Below, one piece after another: positions 44,481 through 56,225 of a stretch of 64,000 nt of DNA. Position 1 is the first letter of the stretch; every line of letters begins with the position of its first letter. The position numbers and the translations under genes are program-made. Source of the stretch: Delphinapterus leucas (Eukaryota > Chordata > Mammalia > Artiodactyla > Monodontidae); contig NW_022098076.1 of assembly GCF_002288925.2 (NCBI RefSeq), forward strand, positions 77,766,009-77,830,008, given 5' to 3'. A model generated the notes under the pieces. It searched no databases and was not told the DNA's origin. It saw only the letters and a list, made by a program, of their open reading frames with translations.

Positions 44481-46235
44481 GTTCCTTGGCCTGGCTCACC
44501 GCACCACCTCTCCTGGAGGCCTGACTGGGACGGGTCCTTGGGATTTGCTGAATCCTGGTTGTGCCATAGCAGGGACTGGCTGAGGGCGGAGAGTCCTCAG
44601 GAAGCAGCTGCCTTGGAGGGACTCCCCATCCCCTGCCCCACCCCTTTGAACTGTGGACATGCTTGTTTAGCACCTTCTAGGAGGTAAAAGAGAATGAAGC
44701 CAATTATGCATCCGGAATACTGGAACCTTCTTTTCCACACACGATTCTCTGGTCTCCCATGGTGTATGAGTTGCTTGTTAAATTAATGTTTGCCTGTCTG
44801 GAGTGGCAGGGGAATAGACATTATAGGCCAATTAGAGAGAAAAATCAAACCAACCAGAGTTGTCCTTTTAAAAATTGAGTCCTTTTTATGTGCTGTGGAG
44901 GTGTCAGCATTATCATAAAGACTAATTAGGACATTTTACAACATCCTGGTAACGGAGGAAACAATCTTGTTGGTAACTTTAAAGATTATTAAGCGTCTTT
45001 AGCACTTGGGGTCGGATATTTAAGGTGCGTCTGTGCTCACCTGCTGTTGCTGCAGGAAGTGTTTTATTGTCTCATAAGAAGAAAGGAACATTTTGAAGGC
45101 ATAAATGCCTAGTTGTAATGGACGGTCCTGCACTTTGCAAAGCCCTAAAACAGGGTCTCCAGGAAGAGCTGGCTGTGATTTGAGATGAGATTTGTCACAC
45201 TGTGTTCCATGGGTCTGCACTGAAGTCAGTTTCCATCTTGGCCTCCTGGAGAAAAGAAAGCTCCTCGAAGACAGGCATTATGAGGAGGGTGTGTTCTGGC
45301 GCTGGCAGCAGAAACAAGGAAAGCAGACAGTGCATCTTCCTATTAAAAATGCTATTTTTCACTTATGGGCAGATGCTTCTCCTATATTCTAGCAAACACG
45401 TTCAAAAGCACCGAAGGAAGTAAGGGTGGAGAGGACACGGGGGTCCACGGAGAGTTTTGGGGGAGATCATGTGTATGATTTGCCCATTGCTCCTAGAAAT
45501 CACTATGAAATGGAACACAATTTTGGAACTTGATTGAAGACAAAAGGTGCGTGGCAGATGCAGGTTGGATGCTTCAGTTGTGTGCCGTTGTTATTTAAAG
45601 AACTGCGTATTGTCTTGAAATTCAAATGTCCTTTAACAGGGAAATTGTATCAAGGTCAGACAAAGCAGAAGGGTAAATTTAAATGTCACAGAAGTATCTA
45701 ATGCTTGTAAGATCTCTGTGCAGAAATTTCCAGAAAGCTAAAGGAAATCTTAAAGAATTCCTAATCGAAGGCTGTATGTTTAAAGTGTCATTTATCCGTG
45801 AGTCTGTGGGAAAGCCTTTCACATTTTCAGCAGTTTTAATTGAGACTAAAACCACACAATTAGGCTTCGCTTAGTTATCAGTGAGAACACTAGCTATTTA
45901 CTTTATAGTCTTAATGATATAACAAGTGTAAAGAAAACACAGGGCAGAGTTAAGACTTAAGTCTCGGCTTTGTGCTCTGGGATTTTGCCACGTGAACTAT
46001 TCACATTAATCGGGGTTTTTATGGTAAAATTTCAGAATATGGTTCTGAAACTACCATTTCCTGCTGACCAGTCTGCCACACTGCAGCTTTCAAGCAACAA
46101 TTTCTCTTTTTAAAAGGTTATTTCTCACTGTAAATATAATGCAGTCTTATTAAACAGAATCTGAAAAAAATCACCAACATACACCACACACACAAACATT
46201 GTTCCTGTCTTTGTGGATTTCTTTTAACCTTTTCC
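44481..46235. other. Repeat-poor stretch; candidate conserved block 44,760-45,080
   Basis: No supported gene. 44,760-45,080 is repeat-free, rich in TAAT/ATTA homeodomain cores ('gactaattagg', 'ccaattagag', 'aagattattaagcg') with 'gtgctcacctgctgttgctgc', so it might be an enhancer; this is inference only. Confidence 0.5.
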
Positions 46236-46239
46236 CTGT

Positions 46240-47200
46240 TATTAATCAGTTTATTTACGATTTGTGTCATTGTAATTACAGTATTTATGCAATTTTATAT
46301 CCTGCCTTTTTCACGGAATATAGTGTAACCTTTATCCATGTTATTTTATGGTATTTGTAAACATAATGTTTAATGGCCTCATAATACTTTATTAAGTGAA
46401 TATATTATAGTTTGCTGAATCAGTCCTCTTTAAGACCCATTTGTTGTTTCCCGTTTTTTTGGAGACATTACACAGCTAGCCAGAGGAGAAACCCTTCTCT
46501 AAATTCTGGCTTGAAACTCTTCTCTAAATTTGTGTTTTTCTGCCATTCCAGACTGCAGATATGCAGTGTATGAGTGTGTTTTATACACTCCACCCACCAT
46601 GAGTCTTGCTTCATATTTGAAAAGCCTTGACTAATTTGATAGATCACAAATGGGATTTTAGATTAACTTGCATTTCTTCTGATTACTACTCAGACTCTTT
46701 TTTCTTTTCATATTTTGTCAACTAGTTGTACTTCCTTAATTATGCAAATTTATTTCTCAGTTTACGTCTTTATTTCAGTTATTTTACCTTATTATATACA
46801 GAAGCTTAAAATTTGTATGTAGTTTAATCTACGCAGTTTCTCGTTTTGGCTTTTTCTAAGCTTTTAAGCTTAGAAATTTCTTTTTACTCTAGGAGTTTGA
46901 CAGATATTCAGTTTGATTGCCTTTTAGTTTCTTTCTATGGCTTAATCCTTTTATATTTTACTCTTTAGTGCATCTGGCATGTGTTTTGGTGTATGGTGTG
47001 AGAAATGGATATGAATTGTTCTTGTTTCCAAATTGTGAATCTATTTTGTTGATTGAATTCCTCTTCTTTTCTGATTTGTGATGTCTTCTTTATTATATAT
47101 CAGAAATTTTAAATTGCATGTTTTCACAAGATATATACCAAAAGCCATTGGGATTACTTTTATTTATGGCTTTTTAATTTTTTTGTATCATGGCAGGTTA
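46240..47200 (-). repeat. Old L1 (L1M-type) 3' part
   Basis: 'tttttcacggaatatagtgtaacctttatcc...taatgtttaatggcctcataatactttattaa' and 'tttggtgtatggtgtgagaaatggat' have the order of the decayed minus-strand L1 3' end and C-terminal ORF2 region seen in old mammalian L1s. Heavily diverged, no open frame. Confidence 0.5.
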
Positions 47201-47332
47201 TTTTGACTAGACAATTATGTGACTTGCTCTGGAGTAAAAGAAATTGGGTAATTCTGGACAACAGCCTGAAGTATGTAGGGAGCCCCAGGAACGTATAGAG
47301 AGAGCAAAATCTGGAGCACCCTGTCTAAATTA

Positions 47333-47497
47333 GGGGTGCTTATCAGAATCATCTATGGAACTTAAAAAAAAATTATAATCTTGGATTCTGCCACCAGAAA
47401 TTTTCATTCTGTAGGTTTTAGGAGATGTCTGAGCATCCCTGTTTTTAAAAAGCTGCACAGATGATTCTGATGTGTATCTCAATTGAGAACTATGGTC
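47333..47497 (+). mobile_element. MER5A-like hAT element
   Basis: 'ggggtgcttatcagaatcatctatggaactt', 'gaaattttcattctgtaggttttagg', 'catccctgtttttaaaaagctgcacagatgattctgatgtgtat', 'ttgagaactatgg' follow MER5A, a short non-autonomous hAT element with long inverted ends. It lies only a few bases before another hAT copy. Confidence 0.65.
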
Positions 47498-47502
47498 TAG
47501 AA

Positions 47503-47828
47503 CAGGGGTCAGTAAACTATGGACCACATACCAAATCCAGCCTGCCATATGTTTTTATACGGCCCATGAGCCAACCATTTACATTTTTAAATGGTTGAAA
47601 AAAATTTTTTAGAGAATATTTCATGGCATATGAAATTAATATGAAATTCAAACTCGTGTCCAAAAATGAAGTTTTATTGGAATCCACCCATGCTCATGGG
47701 TTTATGTATTATCTGTAACTGTTTTACCACTACAGTGGCAAAGATGAGCAATTATAACAGACTGTAGGGCCCACAAAGCCAAAAATATTTACCATCTGGC
47801 ATGTTACAGGAAAAGTTTGTGACCCCTG
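47503..47828 (+). mobile_element. hAT-type MER element with clear inverted ends
   Basis: Exact 8-bp ends caggggtc (47,503) and gacccctg (to 47,828). Flanking octamers gtctagaa and gcctagag may be a decayed 8-bp target duplication, the hallmark of hAT. Inside: 'ggaccacataccaaatccagcctgcc', 'gttttattggaatccaccc', 'gggcccacaaagccaaaaatatttacc'. It is the best-preserved of three copies here (with 9,295-9,715 and 12,703-12,923). Confidence 0.8.
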
Positions 47829-47849
47829 GCCTAGAGTAGTGAAATGAGA

Positions 47850-49080
47850 CTCAGAATTCCTTGGTTCTAGGGTATTACTGAAGTGCTGTCCCAGAATGAT
47901 TTGTTGTCCATTTCGGAAGCAAAATTACTATAGTTATATTAAGGTTCTAAAGACAACAAACAGAGCTGAAAGAGATTATAAACTGTAGATCTTCCATTTA
48001 TGGCAATAAGGTGAATTCTATATCCTGAAATCCTGCTACAATATAGCCCAAATTGCTGTGTGGAATAGAAATAAACCACTCTTTAAATGCATGGCTGAAC
48101 TGGAAAGAAAGTAAGGGTAAATTTCAGATGCATCAAACAAAGAAGAAAGACAAACTATATATATGTATAACTGAGTCACTTTGCTGTACAGAAGACATTA
48201 ACATAACATTGTAAATCAACTATACTTCAATAAAATTATTTTTAAAATTTAAAAAGAAGGAGAAGGAGAAGAAAACAAACCCAGGTAGCTGAGAGTGCTC
48301 TGAAGCTGGCAGCTGCCTTAAGGGAATCTTCTGATCTCTGGCGACTACTGGGAGGGAATAGGACACAAAGCCTTGGGCCAAGGCAAAGTAGAGAGTTGAA
48401 TTGTACTGTTCCCCACACCCCTTACCTCCCATGACACTGGGACTCTTGAGGACAACATCGTTACTGAGAGGGTGACCTAGAAAAACAAGGCACGCAAAGG
48501 AAGACAACAAAGAAACTTGCTCTCTCAGTCTTTGGTTCAGGGTAAGGAAAAAATTCTCCCCTGCAGATTCATAACACAAATCTAGCTCCCATGCAGATTT
48601 GGGGCCTGGATTCACACAATGTGCAAGGTATGAAGATTCCAAGAATTTATTTTCAAGTTGGTAGTGCCCCAGGTACCTGGCAGCAGTAAATCTCTATCTT
48701 CTCTGAAAGAAGAAAGACTCACCACATGCCTCCTATAACTACCACGTATAAAGTTCCAAAAGACATGAACTCACACAACAATAGATATACAAATACCAAA
48801 ACACGTGAGGGACTAAAGCACCATGAGTGAGAGTCAGAACAAACAACAAATAGCAGAAGGGGTCCCCGAAAGACTTCGGATAAAGGAACTACTGGATACA
48901 GAATGTAAAGTAGCCATGTTTGATCAGTTTCAAGAATTAAAAGACTAAATCAAAAGTCTGAGTAAGGAGCAAGAGATCATTCAAAATGACCAGCAGACTG
49001 GGAGAAGAATGAGGTAGAACTTCTAGAAATAAAAAAACATAATACTTAAAATAGTATACAATGTCAATTTAATCCACTGT
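47850..49080 (+). repeat. Old L1 5' UTR/ORF1-upstream part
   Basis: Segments such as 'ggataaaggaactactggatacagaatgtaaagtagccatgtttgatcagtttcaagaattaaaagac' and 'gaggtagaacttctagaaataaaaaaacataat' recall the region before and at the start of ORF1 in old L1s. Interrupted by a younger L1 3' end (48,156-48,267). The left border is uncertain. Confidence 0.45.
48142..48280 (+). mobile_element. Short 5'-truncated L1 insertion (3' end only)
   Basis: The body 48,156-48,267 has the cetartiodactyl L1 3' terminus: 'tatatgtataactgagtcactttgctgtacag', 'aacattgtaaatcaactatacttcaataaaa', then an A-rich tail. Flanks gaagaaagacaaac (48,142-48,155) and gaagaaaacaaac (48,268-48,280) look like a target duplication with one indel. 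Strong 5' truncation is usual for L1. Confidence 0.8.
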
Positions 49081-49128
49081 CCCACCTTTCAGGAGAACAA
49101 TTGACTACCCGACATGGGTGGTGTAGGT

Positions 49129-49366
49129 AAAGATAGAGTTGGGGGCTTCCCTGGTGGCGCAGTGGTTGAGAGTCCGCCTGCCGATGCAGGGGACACGGGT
49201 TCGTGCCCCAGTCCGGGAAGATCCCACATGCCGCGGAGCAGCTGGGCCTGTGAGCCATGGCCACTGAGCCTGCGCGTCTGGAGCCTGTGCTCCGCAACTG
49301 GAGAGGCCACAACAGTGAGAGGCCCGCGTACCGAAAAAAAAAAAAAAGAAAAAAAGATAGAGTTGG
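49129..49366 (+). mobile_element. CHR SINE with exact 14-bp target duplication
   Basis: Sense copy, body 49,143-49,352. The pol III box A-like tggcgcagtgg is at 49,155-49,165 and box B-like ggttcgtgcc at 49,198-49,207, showing its tRNA origin. The tail is 14 A, g, then A. Exact flanks aaagatagagttgg at 49,129-49,142 and 49,353-49,366. Confidence 0.97.
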
Positions 49367-50750
49367 AATGAACTATAGAGAGCTCTGAAAGACAGGCCGA
49401 AGAGTTTGGAATTTATTCTGTGTGCCATGAAGAACCGCTGACATTTTTTGAGCAGGAGTGGTGGCGGTGGTCATGGGGGGATTCAGGGTCCCATCATATT
49501 GAACCCCAAGCCTACCATCTTTCAGAGCACACAAATATGACCCTTCTTAAGAGACTCAGGGACCTTAAATATTGCAGCTAATTTTCAGGGTGAAAATAAG
49601 TGGCCATGTGGGGTAAGTGGCAGGTCTAGCCTATCACCAAAGGGACAAAATAGAAATTAATGGATGTAAGCATGGCCATGAAGAGGCAGGAAAAGGAAGA
49701 GCAGAAACCCAAAGGAAAGACACAGCGGGCTAAGAGAGTGGAGAAGTTTTGTAGGCAAAGGTGGATTGTGGCAAGGTGAATAGGGACGTCAGTTAATAAT
49801 GGTTGAAGGTGAAGGTGGGAGGGAAAATAGTAGAGTGAATACGTAGGTAAGTGGTTGCTGACTGAACTTAAGGACACGTAGTATCAGCACCAGGGAGTTA
49901 CCAGTAAAGCAATGTTTTGTGGCTCTGGGAACTTAAGTGGCTGGGAGGGGAGAGAGTTTCTCATTCGTTCTCTTCATTCTGAAGATCAAAGCCTTGATTT
50001 TATGATCATTTCTAAACTTTGTTAGTATCATTTCTCTAACGTTTCTTATTTTTCAAAGTCCCTCATGAACCTCTTTTTGTACATTCATTGCTCTAATTGA
50101 TGTTGTTACAATTAGACGCTGCAGCTCCCCTGCCCCTAAGTTTCTGCCCCACCTTCTGAAGTCTAATTTTTAAAAAATTTGCCCAGGCAGCTCCAGAGAG
50201 GTTCTCTGATTCTTCTTACATCCTGTGTTTTCTGCCTGATCTTTGTAGGTTAATTTCATTGTGAGATGGCATGCAATTAATGAGACTTATTATGTTAATG
50301 AGCACAGAAGTTATTATTTAATAATTATGTTAGCGATGAAAACAGTTATGGGTTAATTGTTACATTTACTATTAAAATAACAAGCTGAGGGTTGAATTTA
50401 TGTCTATAGTTCAATTAAAAAGAAATTTAAACATAGAATTGTGAGCAAGTGACTGGTATGTAGAAGACAAAAAATGTGTTTATACATGTAAAAGTTAACA
50501 GCTATCAACCTCACCAGTAAATGTGGTACAAGAAAGATTTTGACACAAAGAGACTTTGTACAGGGTGATCTTAGGTATTTTTTAAGAAAAGCAAAACTGT
50601 GAAAAAAACACTCCAGTTTGGAAGGACACCAATGGATAAGATATTGGGACCTTATGATAGACTCTAACGTCAAGGTCAAGAAAATATCAAATATCAACAT
50701 AGAACAAAAGCCATAACCAGATCAGGTGACTTGCTTTTTTGGTCACTGAA
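49367..50750. other. No gene; AT-rich block at 50,230-50,420
   Basis: No frame has a recognisable domain (longest 98 codons, minus, 50,404-50,700). 50,230-50,420 has many ATTA/TAAT cores ('gcaattaatgag', 'tgttaatgag', 'ttatttaataattatg', 'gggttaattg'), and may be a homeodomain-bound element. Unproven. Confidence 0.45.
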
Positions 50751-50751
50751 T

Positions 50752-50977
50752 AGCCATTGCCTTTTTTTTTGGGGGTACGCGGGCCTCTCACTGTTGCGGC
50801 CTCTCCAGTTGCGGAGCACAGGCTCCGGATGTGCAGGCTCAGTGGCCATGGCTCATGGGCCTAGCCGCTCCGCAGCATGTGGGATCTTCCCGGACTGGGG
50901 CACGAACCCATGTCCCCTGCATCGGCAGGCGGACTCTCAACCGCTGCGCCACCAGGGAAGCCCAGCCATTGACTTTT
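50752..50977 (-). mobile_element. CHR SINE with 14-bp target duplication
   Basis: Body 50,766-50,963: T run, 'gggggtacgcgggcctctcac', head gccaccagggaagccc. Flanks agccattgcctttt (50,752-50,765) and agccattgactttt (50,964-50,977), one mismatch. Confidence 0.96.
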
Positions 50978-51500
50978 GACAGTTCGTTTTACGCTCTTAG
51001 TATCTCAGTTTCCTAATCTATCAAAAGAGGCTTTAAGGTCTATGGAAATGAATATTTGTAGAGGCATTGACACCCACACACCAAAGCAACCAAGGCTATT
51101 CTCTGGAGTTGGTCTAAGTATCAGTGAAGAGTGTGTGTGTATATGTGTATGCATGCTTGCCCATAGACACATGCAGACATGAGACTAGGCAAAATTCTAT
51201 AATTAGTCTGTTTGCAGTGAGAAATCTTTGTCTGTAAATGATTTGTCTTAAAATCTCCTTCTTAAGACATTTGCATTGTGCCTTGCAAAAACTATTTGTT
51301 GTTAATGGCAAAGCAGGCTATGAGGGCATGTCTGAGTTCTGGGAAAGAGTGTCATGATCAATAAACCATGTCTGCCATGGCCAGCCCTTTACAATCACTT
51401 CTGATTTCTTGCATTTTCTTTATTACTATTATTTTAAAATTTGGTCTAAAATCTTTTTTGGACACATATCCATTTTACATCAGTTTTCTTCTCTTTGTTT
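50978..51500. other. No gene or repeat recognised
   Basis: Single-copy-looking, with a short gtgtgtgtgtatatgtgtatgcatg run near 51,130. Confidence 0.45.
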
Positions 51501-51504
51501 TGCT

Positions 51505-51685
51505 TGGACTCATAGACTTTTGACCTGGGAGGGACCCTAGAGCTCATCTAATCCAACTGTATCATTTTACAGATGACAAAGCTGAGGACCAGAGAGGGGA
51601 ACGTATTTGTCCAGACTTACAGGGGCAATTCGTAGCAGATTTGGAACTAGAATTCCAGTCTGTGACTCCTTGTAAAATGGTTTCT
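51505..51685 (-). repeat. MIR/MIR3-related SINE
   Basis: 'acctgggagggaccctagagctcatctaatccaactg', 'cattttacagatgacaaagctgaggaccagagagggg', 'gtagcagatttggaactagaattccagtctgtgactcc' is the antisense order of this old SINE. Confidence 0.7.
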
Positions 51686-51744
51686 CTGCTCTAAGCTTTC
51701 CAGGACTCATTATAAGGTATGTCATAATAGTATATCGTTTTATC

Positions 51745-51965
51745 CTGGTAAAGCATTTTACAATTTTTAAAGCACTTTCATATATATCATCTCACTGGAC
51801 CCTTATAACATCTAATAAGATACACTCAGGCAGTTTTGTCTATATGTTAGCTGGATGAGAATCCTGAAATTTCCTTGTTCAAGGTCACATGATGAGTAAA
51901 AGTTAGCAGTGCTATTAGAAGCCAGTCTCTCCAGTTCTGGCTTACTGCTCTTGCACTGCTCCATG
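51745..51965 (-). repeat. MIR-related SINE
   Basis: 'aaagcactttcatatatatcatctcactggacccttataaca', 'ccttgttcaaggtcacatgatgagtaaaagttagcagtgctattagaagccag' follow antisense MIR, diverged. Confidence 0.55.
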
Positions 51966-52585
51966 ATATAGGAAAAATGGGATGAGATGATTGGGATTTA
52001 TTTCAAAAACTCAAAAGCTGCTTTAAATTTACCCTGTAAATATTTTTTCAAAATATCAATTCATCACATCTAAGAATTTCCCTTTGGCATATTTTGCACT
52101 GACCCTGCTCAATCTCTGCAGTAGCAGGAAGAAGCAGACTAACACTTGGGTTGTAAACAGCCCCACTCTATAAGAACCGTTTCGTGCACTGTTCATGGAT
52201 CAGAAATCTCAGCCTTGTGATACTGAGCAATGCCACTAAAGAAGCCTTAAGACCTGTAGAGGTAGTAAAAGGCCTGTAGAGGTATTAAAATAAAGGTAAG
52301 AATTAGGAAGAATAAAAATGGAGCAAGTGACCCAGGACACAGACGTAAAAGCAGAGGACCCCAAGGTAGGGATGGTTGTGCCACCAGCCAGTGCCTTAAA
52401 GGGCTCATGGAGTGTGGGGCTGGGAGGTAACTGGTGTCAGAGGCTCAGAGTTGACATTTAGAATTACTCCTTTTCCCAGGCCTTTATTGACCGATTTCCT
52501 GCTCTGTTTGATATGGCCTAGGGTAGTAGCCAAACTGAATGAACCTTCATTTAGGTTTTTCCAGGTCCTGGTGGACATGGCCAGA
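51966..52585. other. No gene; small tandem duplication
   Basis: Single-copy-looking. cctgtagaggta(g/t)taaaa is doubled at about 52,254-52,290. The 63-codon frame at 52,412-52,603 has no known domain. Confidence 0.45.
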
Positions 52586-52689
52586 ATTAATAAAAACAGC
52601 TAACAGTTACTAAGATTAGCTTATAATGACAAAGCTAACATTTATTGAGCTAATAGTTATTAAAGTTAGCTTTTATATAATGATAAGTA

Positions 52690-52885
52690 ACAGGTATTGA
52701 ACATTTAGTAAGTGCCAGACCTTTTCTAAATACTCTGGGGGTATTAACACATTGAATTCTCACAATTCTATGAGTAGTTCCCTTTGACAGTTGAGAAAAT
52801 TGATGTGCAGAGAGGTGACCTATCTTGCTCAAGGTCACACAGCTAGTAAGTGGTACAGTTAGGATTCAAAGCAGAGTCCTTGGGA
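52690..52885 (-). repeat. MIR SINE
   Basis: 'ggtattgaacatttagtaagtgccagaccttttctaaatac', 'cacattgaattctcacaattctatgagtag', 'gagaaaattgatgtgcagagaggtgacc', 'caaggtcacacagctagtaagtgg': antisense MIR, nearly full length. Confidence 0.85.
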
Positions 52886-54119
52886 TTAATTACCAGGCTA
52901 CGCAAGTAAATGTCAAGTAAATAGTGATAGCAGAAAGGATTGATTACTTGGGCCCTCTAATGCCATCGTTGCTTGGTAGGCATGTTGTTGCTTGCGGTGC
53001 AGACGGTGTGCCCAAGTGCAAAGTCAGCCACCAAGGGTGACTGTGCAGGCTGGCCATTCCACACCCAATATGTCAGTTTCCTGTACAACTGTGAAAACCA
53101 CTTAGCTGAGAGGTGTGCAAATCACAGCCTCACGAGTGAGTGGTTCCCTGAGAGAATTAGAATATACCAATCTCAACGGAAGTGTGCAGACAAGTGGGGG
53201 TGTGGCATTTTCAAGCCCTCCTTCACTGCTAGCTTCCAGCTATATACATTATCATGCCCTTTCAAAGGGAGAGGGAGAATTAGTCATGATAGGTGTTAGA
53301 ATCAGGTCAGGGTTATTGGCAGCTTGCTGTGAGGGAGGAAAAAGGGATTAGGAACAAAGTAATTCTCTGTCTTCATTGATTTCAGAGGCTGTTTACCTGC
53401 AAGTGTTTTCTACAACTTTCCTTCTCCTTTTAGGCAAATTCACAGTGCAGGGAAGAGATTTGCTCAGTGGTGGCTCTGAGAGAGTCCTGCAGAGCTTAGA
53501 GCTGCCAAGGTCAGGAAATGGAACACATGATTTTTGCCAAGGCAACTTTTTTTCTCATCAGATTAGTGGTCATGCAGGGAAAAGGGCGACTGATAGGTCC
53601 AGAGGCAAGTGCAGTGGGGAAGAAACAGCCACAAGCCTGTGTCATAGCTTAGGGTGAGAGCAGCGTAAAATTGTCTCTTTAGTTAAAACAGGGGCCTACC
53701 TCTGAGTGCCTGGCTTGAGGAAGGCCAGGTAGAATCTATGCCATTGCTTCCGTTGCACCTTTTGGAAGCCTTCAGAGGAATCATGAATTCAGTTAAAGCA
53801 GAGCCATAGGATTCAAAATAAGTAGAAACGACCTGCTTTCAGGGTGAGGACATGCAAGATTTCCTTTGTTCTCCCAAGATAATTTGCTATTTTATAGATT
53901 ACAGCTCTGTGATGAGGCTGAGTATTGTTTGAACCTGTCTAGCTCCCCGGCTCTTTTAGGAGACGGCTGAGGAGAAAATACTCTTTTATTCATCCCTGTG
54001 AAACATTTCCCAATTAAAAACCAAACAAGCAAACAAACAACCCAATAAACCTACATTTAAAGAATCTGAACGTCTCTATGAGCAAAATCCCAATATGTGG
54101 GAACATGAGTTTGGAAATG
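52886..54119. other. No gene recognised
   Basis: Plus-strand frames at 52,973-53,299, 53,115-53,351 and 53,376-53,657 overlap or adjoin in different frames. None has a recognisable domain; the first is Cys-rich (about 9 Cys in 108 codons), but without a signal peptide or spacing that I recognise. Confidence 0.4.
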
Positions 54120-54464
54120 CAGCTGTCCCTCAGTATCTTTGGGGGTTGGTTCCAGGATCTCCCCCTGCACCCGGTGGATGCGAACATCTGCAGATGCTAA
54201 GTCCCATACATAAGACAGCTTAGCATTTGCATATAAACTATGCACATCCTCCCATGTACTTTAAAATCTCTAGATTACTTATAATACTGAAGACAATGCA
54301 AATGCTATGCAAATAGCTGTGAATACAACGTAAATATTATGTAAATATTTGCCAGCAAATTCAAGTTTTGTTTCTTGGAACTTTCTGGAATATTTTTCCC
54401 GACGATATCTGATCCCAGGTTGGTTGAATCTGAGGGTGTGGAACCCATGACAGAGGGCCGGCTG
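54120..54464. mobile_element. MER2-like Tigger-type MITE
   Basis: The left end cagctgtccctcagtatctt and right end (reverse complement cagccggccctctgtcatgg) are inverted relatives. A TA follows the right end (54,465-54,466). Inside: 'gggttggttccaggatc', 'gatgcgaacatctgcagatgc', 'tttcttggaactttctggaatatttttcccgacgatatctgatcccaggttggttgaatctg'. About 345 bp, no coding capacity; moved by a pogo/Tigger transposase such as the one relic at 38,805. Confidence 0.8.
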
Positions 54465-55580
54465 TACTTGTTTTTCAAATCCAAAGAGAGTAGAAAGTGT
54501 GACTATCATCTGGCAAATCCAGGGCATTGTTATTAGCTGTAAATATGAAAAACATTTAATAAGTTAACTTTCCCCTTTGAGTACAGCTAGGCATAAAGGG
54601 GCAGAGCGGCTGCCCCCAGGGTGCTGTTTATGAGTAACTTCAGCAAAGGAGGGGCTCCTTGCTGCTAAAGCCTAATGGGGTGCTGGGGAGAGGGTTTGCT
54701 CTGCTGCTTTCAAGTCAGCGTGACATAAGGACATAACGCAGCTGGATGGCAGCTCACGCGTGTGGCTGGGTCTCCACTCAGTCATAGCCCCTGGCTCTTC
54801 CTTTGAAGTGTCTACTTTGGGAAGTGCTAATAAGAGCTGTTACAACCACTGTGGTGCAGAGGAGCATGTGAAAATCTAAGTATCTGTGTGGTAGCTCAGT
54901 GCTAAAAAGAAATGGAAACATAACTGACCCTGGACAAGGACCAGTAATCCTTGCTGACTGTTGGGACTCCAGAGTGAGATGTGTTTCTGTTTGAATAAAG
55001 TTCTCTGCCCCAGCCTAAAGGTGGATATCTCTCTCCACTAGAGGAAGAGGAGGAGTCTGCAGGGTTCGCTGCTGTGATAGAACCAATGCAAGGGGAGTTT
55101 CTCCAGGTGGTTTGTGGAACAGAATGTCTTGAAGTTATTGCTATTTGGAGAGTGTCTCCATGGAGACATTGGCTTTCTGTAATATTGGATGCTGGAGTCT
55201 TGTTCAGGGACAGCTGGGCACCAGAATGGCTTTGTCTGCTCTGACAAGGATAAGGCATAAAGCCTTGGCTGACAATGCATTTGGTTTAAGATCTGGGAGG
55301 ACTTGAGTCTCCTAGGCATTCTCCAAATGGAAACTCACAGATTGGTAGTGTCACGGTGATGTAAGCCTGAGCATAAATGGGGAGGAATTTGTGTTCTCTC
55401 CCAACTCTGGTGGAGGGAGAAGCTGGGGCAGAGTCTCTGCACCTGCTCCTGGGCCAGGAAGCCTCCTTGCTGCCTCCTCCGCATCCTTGGTTACATAGTA
55501 TGGAAAACTATAGCTGTGCATGGATGTGGCCTCTTCTCACCATTTGTAATGCAAATAATTTCTCCATTTTACTCTGTTTA
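54465..55580. other. No gene or repeat recognised
   Basis: Single-copy-looking. The minus frames of 118 and 93 codons at 54,902-55,319 overlap each other in different frames, without domains. Confidence 0.45.
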
Positions 55581-55582
55581 AA

Positions 55583-55608
55583 GTGTGTGTGTGTGTGTGT
55601 GTGTGTGG
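55583..55608. repeat. (GT)n microsatellite
   Basis: gtgtgtgtgtgtgtgtgtgt followed by gtgtgtg, about 26 bases, pure. Confidence 0.95.
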
Positions 55609-55779
55609 TGGGCAGGGGAGGAGGCTTAAATTAAACCAAATATAGAAATAAAGAGTACAAAATTTTCCAAAATTTGAGTTTGACCGAAGTATTACATAAT
55701 GACTAAACTGTAAATGAACCACATTAAAAAAATCTGACGAATTAATTTGAATCAGAACGAAAGTAGTACTGTTTTTAAC

Positions 55780-56225
55780 TTTTTATTTTTTTACGTTATT
55801 TCATTCTTATAGCAAAATTGCAAGACTAATACAAAGTCTTTGCAGATACCTTTCATCTAGATTCCCCCAACATTAACATTTTACCATTTTTGTTTTATCT
55901 CTGTCTATGTCACTTTTTGACTATTTAAGAAAAAAGTTGCAGACATGATGCCTCTTTGCCTATAAATTCTTCAGAGTGTGTTTTCTAAAAATAAGGAAAT
56001 TCCCTTACATAACCAGAGTATAGTTATCAAAATCAGAATGTTAATATTAACACAATACCATTATTTGATCTATAAACCTCACTCAGATTTTGCCAGTTGT
56101 CCTAATAATATCCTTTATAGCAGAATAAACCCCCAAATCATGAGTTGCATTCAGTTGTCATGTCTTCTTAGCTCCCTTAATTTTGGAACTGATTCCTAGT
56201 CTTTCTTCAAAGCAATATATATTTA
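55780..56225. repeat. Old LINE-like fragment
   Basis: 'caaaattgcaagactaatac', 'ccccaacattaacattttaccattttt', 'gaaattcccttacataaccagagtatagttatcaaaatcagaatg', 'cagattttgccagttgtcctaataatatcctttatagc', 'catgagttgcattcagttgtcatgtct' are in the order of a common old mammalian L1-type 3' region. Family not resolved. Confidence 0.5.

Noticed and set aside
48220..48642. 140-codon minus frame
   Set aside because: Runs through old L1 sequence in antisense and ends in a simple GA-rich tail that gives a Phe/Ser-rich product.
49143..49352. tRNA gene
   Set aside because: Box A- and B-like motifs are present, but the sequence is a CHR SINE with an A tail and target duplication; no tRNA cloverleaf of normal length.
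52973..53299. Cys-rich 108-codon plus frame as a possible small secreted protein
   Set aside because: Hydrophobic start is short, there is no clear cleavage site, Cys spacing fits no family that I know, and another frame overlaps it.
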